Below are positions 27,664 through 37,359 of a DNA stretch of 64,000 nt, one piece after another. The notes under the pieces are model-generated. The model was not told where the DNA came from, did no database searches, and saw nothing but the letters and a program-made list of their open reading frames with translations. Source of the stretch: Sphingomonas sp. HMP9. Lineage in GTDB: Bacteria; Pseudomonadota; Alphaproteobacteria; Sphingomonadales; Sphingomonadaceae. The stretch spans positions 1,702,501 to 1,766,500 of the forward strand of contig NZ_AP022673.1 of assembly GCF_013374115.1 (NCBI RefSeq), in the 5' to 3' direction. The position numbers and the translations under genes are program-made. Each line of letters opens with the position of its first letter. Position 1 is the stretch's first letter.

Positions 27664-28724
27664 GCCTGTTCCTCCGGCAGTCCGAGCAGCTTGCGGATCG
27701 CGGTGCGATCGATGCCGCTGGCGGCGAAGTCGTCGAACGCGCGGTCACCCCGGCGGATGATGTGATCGCGGATGAACGGCGCGCCTTCGCGGGCGCCATC
27801 GTCCGACCGTTTCAGCGCGCACTCCCATTCGAGCACCGCCCAGCCGTCATAGCCATATTGCGCCATCTTGCTGAAGATGCCGGAGAAATCGACCTGCCCG
27901 TCGCCGAGCGAACGGAACCGGCCGGCGCGGTCCACCCAATTCTCGTAGCCGCCATAGACGCCGGTTCGCCCGGTCGGGTTGAACTCGGCATCCTTGACGT
28001 GAAAACACGAGATCCGGTCGTGATAGCGATCGATGAAGTCGAGATAATCGAGCTGCTGCAGCACGAAATGCGACGGATCGAAGAGCAGGCGCGCGCGCGG
28101 ATGATTGTCGACTGCGGCAAGGAACCGCTCCCAGGTCGCGCCGTCATGGACGTCCTCGCCCGGATGCACCTCGAACGCGCAATCAACGCCCGCCTCCTCG
28201 AACACGTCGAGGATCGGAACCCATCGGCGCGCGAGTTCGGCAAAGGCTTCCTCGATCAGCCCGGCAGGGCGTTGCGGCCACGGATACACGTACGGCCATG
28301 CCAGCGCGCCCGAGAAGGTCGCGTGCGCGGACAGCCCGAGATTGGCGCTGGCGCGTGCGGCGAGCTTGACCTGCTCGACCGCCCATAACTGCCGCTCGGC
28401 GGGCTTGCCGTGGACTTCGGCCGGCGCAAAGCCGTCGAACAGCGTGTCGTACGCCGGATGCACCGCGACCAGCTGCCCTTGCAGATGCGTCGAGAGTTCG
28501 GTGACTTCGATGCCGTGCTTGGCCAGCCCGCCGCGAAGATCGTCGCAATAGGTTTGGCTCTCCGCTGCAAGCTTCACGTCGATCAACTGCGCATTGCACG
28601 GTATCTGGACGCCGACATAGCCGAGCCCGGCCGCCCACTGCGCCAATCCGTCGAGCGTGTCGAACGGCGCCTCATCCCCGAGAAACTGCGCGAGGAATAT
28701 CCCGGGGCCCTTCATGCCGGTCAT
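27660..28724 (-). CDS. Cytoplasmic sugar phosphate isomerase/epimerase-like TIM barrel
   Basis: This 354-residue AP-endonuclease-2-fold protein lacks a signal peptide, unlike the other two barrels of the operon. Features are [16 protein letters not shown] near 40, [14 protein letters not shown] in the middle, and [12 protein letters not shown] and [20 protein letters not shown] in the metal-binding half. I chose ATG 28724 ([15 protein letters not shown]), which overlaps the MFS stop as ATGA. It probably interconverts a keto- or aldo-sugar made by the Gfo/Idh/MocA partner. The exact reaction is unknown. Confidence 0.8.
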   Translation of the reverse strand: MTGMKGPGIFLAQFLGDEAPFDTLDGLAQWAAGLGYVGVQIPCNAQLIDVKLAAESQTYCDDLRGGLAKHGIEVTELSTHLQGQLVAVHPAYDTLFDGFAPAEVHGKPAERQLWAVEQVKLAARASANLGLSAHATFSGALAWPYVYPWPQRPAGLIEEAFAELARRWVPILDVFEEAGVDCAFEVHPGEDVHDGATWERFLAAVDNHPRARLLFDPSHFVLQQLDYLDFIDRYHDRISCFHVKDAEFNPTGRTGVYGGYENWVDRAGRFRSLGDGQVDFSGIFSKMAQYGYDGWAVLEWECALKRSDDGAREGAPFIRDHIIRRGDRAFDDFAASGIDRTAIRKLLGLPEEQA

Positions 28725-29971
28725 GCTGCGATCTTCCTGGTGTCGTCGCGGAACGTGAACTGGAACAGCAGCGCGATCACCGCGGCGGCGATCGCGGGGT
28801 ACCACCACATATGCTGCCAGTCGGCGATGCTCGGCGACGCCGGCAATTGCGCATAGAGCAGCGCGCCGATCTGCGACCCGAGCAGCATCCCGACGCCGTA
28901 GGTGAACAGCGTCAGCATGCCCTGCGCCTGCGCGTTGACGCCCTTGGGAGTCGCGATCGTGCCGGTGTAGATCGCGCCGGCGACGAAGAAGAAGTCATAG
29001 CACACGCCGTGCAGCGCGACGCCGAGATACACCGCCCATAGCGACGATCCGCCGTCACCGATCGCGAACAAGGCATATCGCAACGCCCATGCTGCCATGC
29101 CGACGAGCAGCAGCGGCTTCACGCCGAAGCGCCGGTACAGCCACGGCATCGAGAACATGAACACCAGTTCGGACATTTGCCCAATCGCGAGCGTGCCGCC
29201 GACATTGCTGATGCCGGTCGCACCGACATAGGGCGAGGCATAGGCGTAATACATTGCCAGCGGGATCGAGATGAGCGTCGCGCACGTCATGAAGATCAGG
29301 AACGAGCGCTGCTTTAGCAGGCCGAACGCCTCGACGCAGAACACTTGGCGGAGGACGCTCTCGTCGCGCGGCGCATCCGCCGTCACGTTCGGCAGCGTGA
29401 CGCTGTAGAGGCCGAGCGCGATCGACACGACGCCGGCGACGCGGAAGATCTCCGGACTCGCGGACAGGCCCGCCCAGCCGATGATCAGCCCCGCGGCGAT
29501 CCAGCCGAGCGTGCCGAACGCACGGACGAACGGGAACTTGTCGGTCCGCTCGCCAAAGCTCTTCAGCGCGATCGTGTTCGCCAGGCCGACGGTCGGCATG
29601 TAGAGGATCATGTAACAGAGCAGCAGCCAGACGAAGGTCCGGCCATTCTCCGGTGTCACCAGCGACGGCAGCAAGAACAAGAGGACGCCGCCGATCAGGT
29701 GCAGGATGACCATCAGCATCCGCGGGCTGACGTAGCGCGCGGCCGCCATCCCGAGCAGGAACGACCCGACGATCGACGCGATCGGCCCGACCGAGAAGGC
29801 GTTGCCAATGAGGTTGCCGATCCCGACCGTCTGCATGACGAGGCCGAGCGTGACGGTCCAAGCGCCCCAGACGAAGAACTGCATGAACATCATCGCGCTC
29901 AGGCGTCCGGTCAGCAGCCCGCCTTCAGAGGCCACGCCTGTTACGGGGGGTGCAGTGTCTGCAACGGCCAT
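28721..29971 (-). CDS. MFS importer (nucleoside/sugar H+ symporter type)
   Basis: This 416-residue membrane protein has about 12 helices. MMFMQFFVWGAWTVTLGLVM at the start and FPFVRAFGTLGWIAAGLIIGW after helix 4 are typical of the NHS/NupG-like group, often found in sugar-catabolic clusters next to epimerase and Gfo/Idh/MocA genes. It is the first gene of the minus-strand operon, 125 bases from the divergent LacI gene. It likely takes the periplasmic oxidised sugar into the cell. Confidence 0.82.
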   Translation of the reverse strand: MAVADTAPPVTGVASEGGLLTGRLSAMMFMQFFVWGAWTVTLGLVMQTVGIGNLIGNAFSVGPIASIVGSFLLGMAAARYVSPRMLMVILHLIGGVLLFLLPSLVTPENGRTFVWLLLCYMILYMPTVGLANTIALKSFGERTDKFPFVRAFGTLGWIAAGLIIGWAGLSASPEIFRVAGVVSIALGLYSVTLPNVTADAPRDESVLRQVFCVEAFGLLKQRSFLIFMTCATLISIPLAMYYAYASPYVGATGISNVGGTLAIGQMSELVFMFSMPWLYRRFGVKPLLLVGMAAWALRYALFAIGDGGSSLWAVYLGVALHGVCYDFFFVAGAIYTGTIATPKGVNAQAQGMLTLFTYGVGMLLGSQIGALLYAQLPASPSIADWQHMWWYPAIAAAVIALLFQFTFRDDTRKIAA

Positions 29972-30035
29972 TCGCTACCTCTCCGATCGCAGTTTTACTG
30001 CTTGTCGGACATGAAGCTACGAAGCCTGCGATCGA

Positions 30036-30051
30036 ATGTAAAGGATTACAT
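30036..30051. promoter_or_regulatory. Candidate LacI-type operator in the divergent promoter
   Basis: ATGTAA-AGGA-TTACAT is a perfect inverted repeat with six-base arms, in an AT-rich patch between the MFS gene and the LacI gene. It lies 65 bases before the MFS start and 46 before the LacI start, so it could control both directions. Confidence 0.65.
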
Positions 30052-30096
30052 AGGATATATATCGACACTGCCTCCCACGCGATACATGACGCCCTT

Positions 30097-31110
30097 ATGC
30101 CGACGATCATCGAAGTGGCCGCACTTGCCGGAGTCTCCACCGCCACGGTGTCGCGCGTGCTGAGCCGTCCCGAACAGGTATCCGAGGACACGCGCCTGCG
30201 CGTGCTCGCGGTGGTCCGCTCCTCCGGCTACCGGCCCAACGTCGCGGCACGCAGCCTGCGGACGTTGCGCGCCGCCAAGATCCTGCTGACAGTCCCCGAT
30301 ATCTCCAACGCGTTCTTCGCCAGCGTCATCCGCGGCGCCGAGGAGGCGGCGCGGGACGCGGGCTATTCGGTGGTGGTCGGCGACACGCGGCATGATCCCG
30401 AGGTCGAGGATCAATATGCCGAGATGCTCTCGCGTCGCGAGGTCGACGGGCTGATCTTCCTTGGCCACCGCCTGCCCGAGAGCCTCGCGCCGCTATTGTC
30501 GCGAAAAGGCGCCGCCGCGCCGATCGTCAACGGCTGCGAATACAGCCCCGACCTGGGCGTCCCCAGCGTCCACATCGACAATGCGGCCGCCAGCGCCGAC
30601 GCGATCGCGCACCTGATCGGTCTCGGCCACTCCAGCATCGGCGTGATCACCGGCCCGGAGATCAGCCCGATCAGCCGCGACCGCCTCGCCGGCGCGATCG
30701 ACGCCGCGGCCCTTGCCGGCCTGCGCGACAGCCTCCACATCCGGATCGGTGACTATTCCGCCGGCTCCGCCGTCGATCACACCCGCGATCTGCTGGCGCA
30801 GGACGTCACTGCGATCTTCTGCTTCAGCGACGAGATGGCGATGGGCGCACTCAGCGCGATCGGCGACGCGGGACTGATTTGCCCAAAGGACGTCTCCGTC
30901 ATCGGCTTCGACGACCTTCCCCTCGCCCGCTATTTCCAGCCCCCCCTGACGACGATCGCCCAGCCCAAGGGCATGATCGGCCGCCGGACCGTCGATCTGC
31001 TCGTCGACATCCTTCGCGGCATCGACAGCACGTCCCGTCAGGTCACGCTGCAGCACGAACTCATCGTCCGGAACAGTACCGCCCCCCCGACGACACGGGG
31101 CGCGCCCTAA
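30097..31110 (+). CDS. LacI-family regulator of the oxidoreductive sugar operon
   Basis: This 337-residue repressor has an N-terminal helix-turn-helix (IIEVAALAGVSTATVSRVLS), hinge YRPNVAARSLRTLRAAKIL and sugar-binding domain with SVIGFDDLPLARYFQPPLTT near the C-terminus, as in PurR/CcpA relatives. The ATG at 30097 puts the HTH at the N-terminus; the long upstream in-frame extension covers the promoter and is rejected. It is divergent from the eight-gene operon and likely senses its pathway sugar. It converges on the GH92 gene behind it. Confidence 0.88.
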   Translation: MPTIIEVAALAGVSTATVSRVLSRPEQVSEDTRLRVLAVVRSSGYRPNVAARSLRTLRAAKILLTVPDISNAFFASVIRGAEEAARDAGYSVVVGDTRHDPEVEDQYAEMLSRREVDGLIFLGHRLPESLAPLLSRKGAAAPIVNGCEYSPDLGVPSVHIDNAAASADAIAHLIGLGHSSIGVITGPEISPISRDRLAGAIDAAALAGLRDSLHIRIGDYSAGSAVDHTRDLLAQDVTAIFCFSDEMAMGALSAIGDAGLICPKDVSVIGFDDLPLARYFQPPLTTIAQPKGMIGRRTVDLLVDILRGIDSTSRQVTLQHELIVRNSTAPPTTRGAP

Positions 31111-31172
31111 AGTCTGCGCAGCGACGATTCTGGCAAACCGGAGCCGCGGACCGAGCACCCGACTTGCAACAC

Positions 31173-31192
31173 GACTCCTCGAGGGGTCTTTT
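31173..31192 (+). terminator. Intrinsic terminator after the LacI gene
   Basis: GACTCC-TCGA-GGGGTC forms a 6-pair stem (one G-T pair) followed directly by TTTT. It lies 62 bases after the LacI stop. Confidence 0.55.
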
Positions 31193-31195
31193 AGT

Positions 31196-33523
31196 CTATC
31201 GCGGCTTCTGCTCGAACGACGGCGGACGGTCGGTCTTGGCGGTCCCGAACGCGGACGGTTTGGGTCCCATCGTGAACTCGAGTTCGCCACCGCGCGCGAC
31301 ATCGGCATGCGCGATCCAGTTCCGTGTCCAGGGCTTGCCGTTCCAGCTGACCGACTGGACATAGGGGCTGGCTGGCGCATTGCCCTTGGCGACGACACGC
31401 AAGGTCCGCCCCTGGCCCAGATCGACCTGTGCCGAATCGAACAGCGGCGAGCCGAAGACATAGACGCCACTGACCGGATCGACCGGATAGAAGCCAAGCG
31501 CGGAGAGGATGAACCACGCGCTCATCTGGCCGCAATCGTCGTTGCCGATGACGCCATCGGGCTCTGCCTTGTACATCTCGGTCAGCAGCCGACGCACCAT
31601 CGCCTGCGTCTTCCACGGCGCGCCGGCATAGGCGTACAGATAGGCGGCGTGCTGGTCCGGCTCGTTGCCGTGCGCGTATTGGCCGACGAGACCGGTGATG
31701 TCGGGCGGCGCATTCTTGGGCAGTGTCGACGGCGCGGTGAACAGCGCGTCGAGCTTCCGCACGAACCCCGCATCGCCGCCGAACAGCGCGATCAAGCCAT
31801 AGACGTCGTGCTGGTTGAGGAACGTCGCCTGCCACCCGTTCGCCTCGGTATAGTCGCGCTGCTTCTCGGGCTTGTGGCCGAGCTGGATCGGGTCGTAATC
31901 GGCCCACCAGCTGCCATCGGCAAAGCGCGGCCGGGCAAAGCCGATCTTGGGATCGATGACGTTGCGATAATTGAGGCTGCGCTTGCGAAGTGCAGCGGCA
32001 TCGGCCTTGGCGCCCGCCGCGTCGGCGAGCACCGCCATCGCCCAGTCGTCATAGGCATATTCCTGCGTGCGGCTGACCGACTCCCAGGTCTTGTCCGCGG
32101 GGACGAAGCCGAGATCGTAATAGAAGCCGCGGCCGAGCGTGCTGTCGACGTCGGGAAAATTGCGATCGAACGCGCGGCTGCGGATCTGCGGCCAGGCCGC
32201 GGCGTAATCCGCCTCGATCCCCTTGCCACAGGCTTCGGCAAGCACCGACACCGAATGCCAGCCGATCATGCACGCGGTCTCGACGCCTTGTAGCGGCCAG
32301 ACCGGCGATCCGGTCGGGCTCTGCACGGTCTGGCGGACGAGATCGCGCGTGAACTGCGCCGCCTTGTCGGGCTGGACGAGGGTCAGCAGCGGATGCAGCG
32401 CGCGATAGGTGTCCCACATCGAATAGGTGCTGAACGCGGGCTCGGCGGCGGTCGTCTGGTGCACCTTGCGGTCGAGCCCGACATAGCGGCCGTCGCGGTC
32501 GGTGAAGAGCGTCGGCGAGAGAAACGCGTGATACAGCGCGCTCGCCATGATCGTGCGCTGCTCGGGCGTGCCGCCATCGACGCGGACGCGGTCGAGTTCG
32601 CTCTGCCAGATGCGCGCGGCCGAGCGTCGCACCGTGTCGAACTGCCAGCCTGCCGCCTCGCCGTCGAGCGCCGCCTTGGCACCAGCGACGTCGACCGCGG
32701 AGATGCCGGTCTTGATCAGGATCGGTTCGCCACCCGCCTGATCGAAGAACAAGGCCACCTTCAGGCGGTTGCCGGCAACCCCCTTCGCGCCGGCCGGTGC
32801 AGGCGTGTCGTCGTCGCCGAAGAACTGGACGCGGTCGGGTTTGCGCGACAGCTGCATCGCGAAATGGATGCGCCGGCCCTTCGCCCAGCGGTGGACCCGG
32901 CGGCTGCCCGTCAGCATGCCGTCGGCTGACAGCGCCAGCGATGCCTCGTCGATGAGCGTGCCCTTGTCCCAGACGTCGAGGATCATGTGCGCGAAATCGA
33001 TGAGGATGTGCCCCGGCCCTTGCGGGAAGCTGTAGCGCTGGTGGCCGGTACGCTCGGTCACGGTGAGTTCGGCGAGCACCCCCGATTCGAGCTTCACGCG
33101 GTAATAGCCGGGCTCGGCCAGCTCGTCGGTGAAGCGCTGGCGATAGCCCTCTTCGGGTTTGCCCAGCGCGCCGGGTGTCAGCTGCAACGGTCCGCGCGTC
33201 GGCACGACGAGGACGTCGAGCATGTCGCCGATCCCGGTGCCCGACAGATGCGTGTGGCTGAAGCCCATGATCGAGCCGTCGTCCTGGTGATAACCCGAAC
33301 ACGCATCCCAGCGGCTGTTGTCGGTGTCGGGGCCGAGCTGGACCATGCCGAACGGCAGCGACGGGCCGGGATAGGTGTGGCCGTGGCCACCGGTGCCGAC
33401 GAACAGGTCGGGCTTCCCCGCGAGCGGCGCCTGCGCGGCCGCGGCATTGGTGACGGGCAACGCGGCGACGAGGCCCGCAAGCCCGGTGCCGGCGAGTACC
33501 TCGCGGCGGTTGGCGGTGGTCAT
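31196..33523 (-). CDS. GH92 family alpha-mannosidase (1 of 3)
   Basis: This 775-residue calcium-dependent inverting exo-alpha-mannosidase has a Tat/Sec-like signal (TTANRREVLAGTGLAGLVAA...). Family motifs in order are FVGTGGHGHTYPGPSLPFGM (~41-60), GFSHTHLSGTG (~87-97), FSTYSMWDTYRALHPL, the catalytic-acid segment DYTEANGWQ, HGNEPDQH and the base segment GNDDCGQMSAWF. Length is normal for GH92. It is the last gene of the minus-strand mannosidase operon, 21 bases after GH125, and probably periplasmic. The linkage preference cannot be told from sequence here. Confidence 0.9.
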   Translation of the reverse strand: MTTANRREVLAGTGLAGLVAALPVTNAAAAQAPLAGKPDLFVGTGGHGHTYPGPSLPFGMVQLGPDTDNSRWDACSGYHQDDGSIMGFSHTHLSGTGIGDMLDVLVVPTRGPLQLTPGALGKPEEGYRQRFTDELAEPGYYRVKLESGVLAELTVTERTGHQRYSFPQGPGHILIDFAHMILDVWDKGTLIDEASLALSADGMLTGSRRVHRWAKGRRIHFAMQLSRKPDRVQFFGDDDTPAPAGAKGVAGNRLKVALFFDQAGGEPILIKTGISAVDVAGAKAALDGEAAGWQFDTVRRSAARIWQSELDRVRVDGGTPEQRTIMASALYHAFLSPTLFTDRDGRYVGLDRKVHQTTAAEPAFSTYSMWDTYRALHPLLTLVQPDKAAQFTRDLVRQTVQSPTGSPVWPLQGVETACMIGWHSVSVLAEACGKGIEADYAAAWPQIRSRAFDRNFPDVDSTLGRGFYYDLGFVPADKTWESVSRTQEYAYDDWAMAVLADAAGAKADAAALRKRSLNYRNVIDPKIGFARPRFADGSWWADYDPIQLGHKPEKQRDYTEANGWQATFLNQHDVYGLIALFGGDAGFVRKLDALFTAPSTLPKNAPPDITGLVGQYAHGNEPDQHAAYLYAYAGAPWKTQAMVRRLLTEMYKAEPDGVIGNDDCGQMSAWFILSALGFYPVDPVSGVYVFGSPLFDSAQVDLGQGRTLRVVAKGNAPASPYVQSVSWNGKPWTRNWIAHADVARGGELEFTMGPKPSAFGTAKTDRPPSFEQKPR

Positions 33524-33544
33524 GTGTATCTCCCGGAAATCATA

Positions 33545-34987
33545 TCAGTAGCGCGCGGCGAGCAAAGCGGGCTTGCGGCGCTCGAGGTCGAGGATCAGTT
33601 CGCCGAACAGCCCGTTGGCCCAGGCGAACCAGCTACGCGTGAACTTGCCCGGGTCGTCCTTGTTGAAGGACTCATGCATGAACCCCGTGCCGCCGTGTGT
33701 CGCCTTCAGCCATGTCAGGCACTGGCGGATCACCGCGTCGTCATCGCTGTTCATCGCATGCGTGACGATCGACATCGGCCAGATCATGTCGAGGCCGATA
33801 TGCGGACCGCCGATCCCGCGCGCGGCGGTGCCGGTGAAGAAATACGGGTTGCGGTCGCTCCAGGCCAGCGCGGCGGTGCGGCGGAACAGCGGGTCGGTGC
33901 GTTCCGCCGCGCCGAGCAACGGCAGGCCCGACAGGCTCGGCACGTTGGCGTCGTCCATGAAGATCGCGTTGCCGAAGCCGTCGACCTCATACGCCCAGAC
34001 CTCGCCGCCCTGCCCATCCGGCATCAGGCCATGCGCCCGTAGCGCCGCCTCGACCTCGCTCGCCAGCGCCTCGCTATCTGCAGCGCCTGCCGTATCGCCG
34101 CGCGCCTCGCGCTGGACCGTCGCCAGCATGCGCAACGCCGACACCGCGAACAGGTTCGAGGGGATGAGGAACGGATAAAGGCACGCATCGTCCGACGGGC
34201 GGAACATCGAATGGATCAGGCCCACCTTCCGCGTCGGTGCGCCATAGCCCTCGAACATCAGCGTCTCGGTCGGCGAGACGTTCAGGCGCTGAAAATGATA
34301 CGGTCCCTTGCCGTCCTTGCGCTGTTGTTCGCGGAAAGCGGCGACCGCACGGCGCATCGCCCGCGCCCAGAGATCGTCGAACGGCGTCTTGTCGCGTGTC
34401 GCGCTCCAATAGCCGTGCGCGAGCCGCATCGGATAGCAGAGCGAGTCGATCTCCCACTTCCGCTCGGCGACCCCCGGCTTCATCTCGGTCTGGTCGGCCC
34501 GCGCGCCGAGGTTCGACTTGGCGGTCGGATCTTCCATGAACGCATTGGCATAGGAGTCGATCAGGATGCACCGCGCCTGCCGTGCGATCAGCCCTGTAAA
34601 CACGCGGCGCAGGGCGGGATCTTTGGGCGCAAGATGCACATAGGTCTGCATCTGCGCCGAACTGTCGCGCAGCCACAGCGCCTCGATATCGCCGGTGATG
34701 ACGAACGCGTCGGGCTTGCCGTCCACCGTGCCGACCTTGACCGTGGTGTCGAGCGTGTTGGGGTAGCAATTCTCGAACAGCCAGGCGAGTTCGGGGTCGA
34801 CGATCTTCGCCTTCACGCGGGCGATCTCGGCCTCGACCGCAGGGCTGACGAAACGGCGCTGCGCACGTGGCGGCCGCTTGCTTACGAGCGCCGCCGCGGA
34901 GGCCGCGCGCGGGAGATTGGCGGTGACGGCCAGCGCCGCCGCGCCGGTCATGACGTCGCGTCGACGAAAGCGCATTCCGGTTTCCAT
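33545..34987 (-). CDS. GH125 exo-alpha-1,6-mannosidase
   Basis: This 480-residue enzyme starts with a Tat-type signal (MRFRRRDVMTGAAALAVTA). GH125 hallmarks are EALWLRDSSAQMQTYV (~107-122), KWEIDSLCYPMRL (~186-198), MFRPSDDACLYPFLIPSN, GGPHIGLDMIWPMS and the C-terminal HESFNKDD. Known GH125 enzymes remove non-reducing alpha-1,6-mannose from N-glycans or mannan, by inversion. ATG 34987 follows the GH92 stop by two bases; a TTG two codons earlier overlaps that stop. It complements the GH92 enzymes, which mostly take other linkages. Confidence 0.88.
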   Translation of the reverse strand: METGMRFRRRDVMTGAAALAVTANLPRAASAAALVSKRPPRAQRRFVSPAVEAEIARVKAKIVDPELAWLFENCYPNTLDTTVKVGTVDGKPDAFVITGDIEALWLRDSSAQMQTYVHLAPKDPALRRVFTGLIARQARCILIDSYANAFMEDPTAKSNLGARADQTEMKPGVAERKWEIDSLCYPMRLAHGYWSATRDKTPFDDLWARAMRRAVAAFREQQRKDGKGPYHFQRLNVSPTETLMFEGYGAPTRKVGLIHSMFRPSDDACLYPFLIPSNLFAVSALRMLATVQREARGDTAGAADSEALASEVEAALRAHGLMPDGQGGEVWAYEVDGFGNAIFMDDANVPSLSGLPLLGAAERTDPLFRRTAALAWSDRNPYFFTGTAARGIGGPHIGLDMIWPMSIVTHAMNSDDDAVIRQCLTWLKATHGGTGFMHESFNKDDPGKFTRSWFAWANGLFGELILDLERRKPALLAARY

Positions 34988-34989
34988 GC

Positions 34990-37359
34990 TCAACGTCCCG
35001 CCACCGGTGCGCTCATCGAAAACGGCACGTCGGCCTTCCCCGCGCCCCAGACGGTGTTCGGTGTCGGCCCCATGACGAACCGCAGCGTGCCGCCCTGCTG
35101 CAACGCCGCGCGAGTCAGCCAGGGCTTGTCGTGTGGGGTCCCGTTGAAGCTTGCCGACTGGATATAGACGTTGCCGGGTCCGTTGTTCGCCGCCTCGATC
35201 GTCAGGATCTTGCCGCCCGGCATCGTCAGCTTCACGGTCTGGAACAGCGGGCTGCCGATCGCATATTGCCCGACTGCCGGCGTGACCGGGTAGAAGCCGA
35301 GCGCGGAGAACACGTACCAGGCCGAGGTCTGGCCGTTATCCTCGTCGCCGGGATAGCCGTCGGGCGCGGGCGAGTAGAGCTTCGTCATCACGTCGCGGAC
35401 GTGATATTGCGTCTTCCACGGTGCGCCCGCCCAGTCGTAGAGATAGGTCATGTGCTGGATCGGCTGATTGCCGTGCGCATATTGGCCCATGTCGACGATC
35501 TGCATCTCGCGGATCTCGTGGATGGTCTGCCCGTAATAGCTGTCGTCGAAGACCGGCGGCGTGGTGAAGATCGAATCGAGCCGCTTCACGAACGCCGCGC
35601 GCCCGCCCATCAGGTCGGCCAGACCCTGCACGTCCTGCATCACCGACCAGCTGTAATGCAGCGCATTGCCCTCGGTGAAGGCGTCGCCCCATTTGTACGG
35701 GCTGAACGGCGTCGACCAGCTGCCATCCTTGTTGCGGCCGCGCATCCAGCCGCTCTGCGTGTCGTAGAGCTTGCGGTAATTCTGCGCGCGCGTGGCATAA
35801 AGCTTCGCGTCCTCGGTCTTGCCGAGGGCCGCTGCAAGGCGCGAGATCGAGAAGTCGGCGGTCGCGTATTCGAGCGTGCGCGCGGCATTCTCGTTGATGC
35901 CGACGTCATAGGGCACGTAGCCGAGGCGGTTGTAATATTCGACACCCTCGCGCCCGACCGCACCGACCACCTTGCCCTTCTTGTCGACAGGCCGCCCCTG
36001 CGATGTCGTCGCGTTCTTGACCATCGCCTGGTACAAGGTCTCGACGTCGAAACCGCGCACGCCGTTCAAATACGCGTCGGCGATCAGGTTGGCCGAGTTC
36101 GATCCGATCATCACGTCGCGGTGCCCTGGGCTCGCCCATTCGGGCAGCCATCCGGACTCCTTGTAGGTGTTGACCAGCCCCTGCATGATCTCGCTGTCGC
36201 GCTCGGGATACATCAGCGCAAAGAACGGGAAGACCGCGCGCCACGTGTCCCAGAAACCGTTGTCGGTGTAGAGGAAGCCCGGGTGCACCTTGCCGTCATA
36301 CGGGCTGTAGTGGACGGTCTGGCCCTTGGCATCGACCTCGTGGAACATGCGCGGGAATTGCAGCATGCGGTACAGCGCCGAATAGAAGATCCGGCGGTTG
36401 TCGAGATTGGGATCGGTGACCTGCACGCGGTCGAACTCGCGCTGCCAGATGGCCTTCGCTTTCGCCTTGGTCTGCGCGAACCCGTCGCCGCCGATTTCAC
36501 CGCGCAGGTTGCGCTCGGCCTGGTCGAGGCTGATGAACGACGATGCGACCTTGACGCCGACCTGCTCGCCCTTGCGCGTCTTGAAGCTGACGACCGCGCC
36601 GACATGGTCGCCCTCGCGCGTCGGTGCCGCGGTAACCTGGCCCTTGTCGTCCCAGGTCTGGCTGACGGTGAAATCATGGTCGAATTCGGCGACGAAGTAA
36701 TTGTGGAAATTGTCGGGTACGCCGCCATGGTTGTTGCGGACGTAGCCGGTGATGCGACGCTTGGCCTTGTCGATCGAGACCATCGAGCCGCCGGCATAGC
36801 CGTCGAGGATGATGTGCGCGTCGTTGCTCTGCGGGAAGGTGAAGCGGAACTGGGCGGCGCGGTTGGTCGGCGCGACCTCCGCCGTCACGTCGTAATCGGC
36901 GAGATAGACCTTGTAGCTGTACGGCCGGCTGTCCTCCGCCTTGTGGCTGTACCAGGACGCGCGTTCGTCCTCCTTCACCTTCAGCGCGCCGGTCGTCGCC
37001 ATCAGCGAGAACGCGGCGTAATCGTTCATCCAGGGACTGGGCTGGTGCGTCTGCTTGATGCCGTTGATCTTGTTCGCGTCGTAGGTGTAGCCCCAGCCGC
37101 TGTTGGTCTTGCCCGTGACCGGCGTCCAGAAGTTCATCCCCCACGGCACCGCCACCGCGGGATAGGTATTGCCATACGACAAGGTGTAGTCGGAATCGGT
37201 GCCCATCAGCGGGTTGACCAGATCGACCGACGGCTGGTCCTGCGGCTGTACCTGCGCGCCGGGGGAAGCTTGCGCCAGTATCGGCGCGGGCGCGACGAGG
37301 GCGATCGAGGCGACCGCCGCTACCGTGCCGCGCAAGCCGGCGATCACCCTGTTTCTCAC
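34990..37359 (-). CDS. GH92 family alpha-mannosidase (2 of 3), variant GNQP motif
   Basis: This 789-residue enzyme has a Sec signal (cut near APILAQ). GH92 motifs are VNPLMGTDSDYTLSYGNTYP, TDNGFWDTWRAVFPFF, acid segment FTEGNALHYSW (Glu563) and GDEDNGQTSAW (Asp672, Asp674). Where the other two GH92 proteins of this locus have HGNEP, this one has HGNQP (Gln632). This suggests a different subfamily and substrate. The GTG start overlaps the GH43 stop by four bases; no ATG is available at that point. It is in one operon with GH43 upstream and GH125 downstream. Confidence 0.88.
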   Translation of the reverse strand: MRNRVIAGLRGTVAAVASIALVAPAPILAQASPGAQVQPQDQPSVDLVNPLMGTDSDYTLSYGNTYPAVAVPWGMNFWTPVTGKTNSGWGYTYDANKINGIKQTHQPSPWMNDYAAFSLMATTGALKVKEDERASWYSHKAEDSRPYSYKVYLADYDVTAEVAPTNRAAQFRFTFPQSNDAHIILDGYAGGSMVSIDKAKRRITGYVRNNHGGVPDNFHNYFVAEFDHDFTVSQTWDDKGQVTAAPTREGDHVGAVVSFKTRKGEQVGVKVASSFISLDQAERNLRGEIGGDGFAQTKAKAKAIWQREFDRVQVTDPNLDNRRIFYSALYRMLQFPRMFHEVDAKGQTVHYSPYDGKVHPGFLYTDNGFWDTWRAVFPFFALMYPERDSEIMQGLVNTYKESGWLPEWASPGHRDVMIGSNSANLIADAYLNGVRGFDVETLYQAMVKNATTSQGRPVDKKGKVVGAVGREGVEYYNRLGYVPYDVGINENAARTLEYATADFSISRLAAALGKTEDAKLYATRAQNYRKLYDTQSGWMRGRNKDGSWSTPFSPYKWGDAFTEGNALHYSWSVMQDVQGLADLMGGRAAFVKRLDSIFTTPPVFDDSYYGQTIHEIREMQIVDMGQYAHGNQPIQHMTYLYDWAGAPWKTQYHVRDVMTKLYSPAPDGYPGDEDNGQTSAWYVFSALGFYPVTPAVGQYAIGSPLFQTVKLTMPGGKILTIEAANNGPGNVYIQSASFNGTPHDKPWLTRAALQQGGTLRFVMGPTPNTVWGAGKADVPFSMSAPVAGR

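Noticed and set aside
29950..30096. Upstream extension of the LacI protein in the same frame
   Set aside because: It would cover the divergent promoter and operator and put 49 odd residues before the helix-turn-helix.
34990..37359. Idea that Gln632 means loss of the catalytic acid in the second GH92
   Set aside because: The Glu placed as the acid by family comparison lies in the TEGN segment and is present; the Gln is in a different conserved motif.
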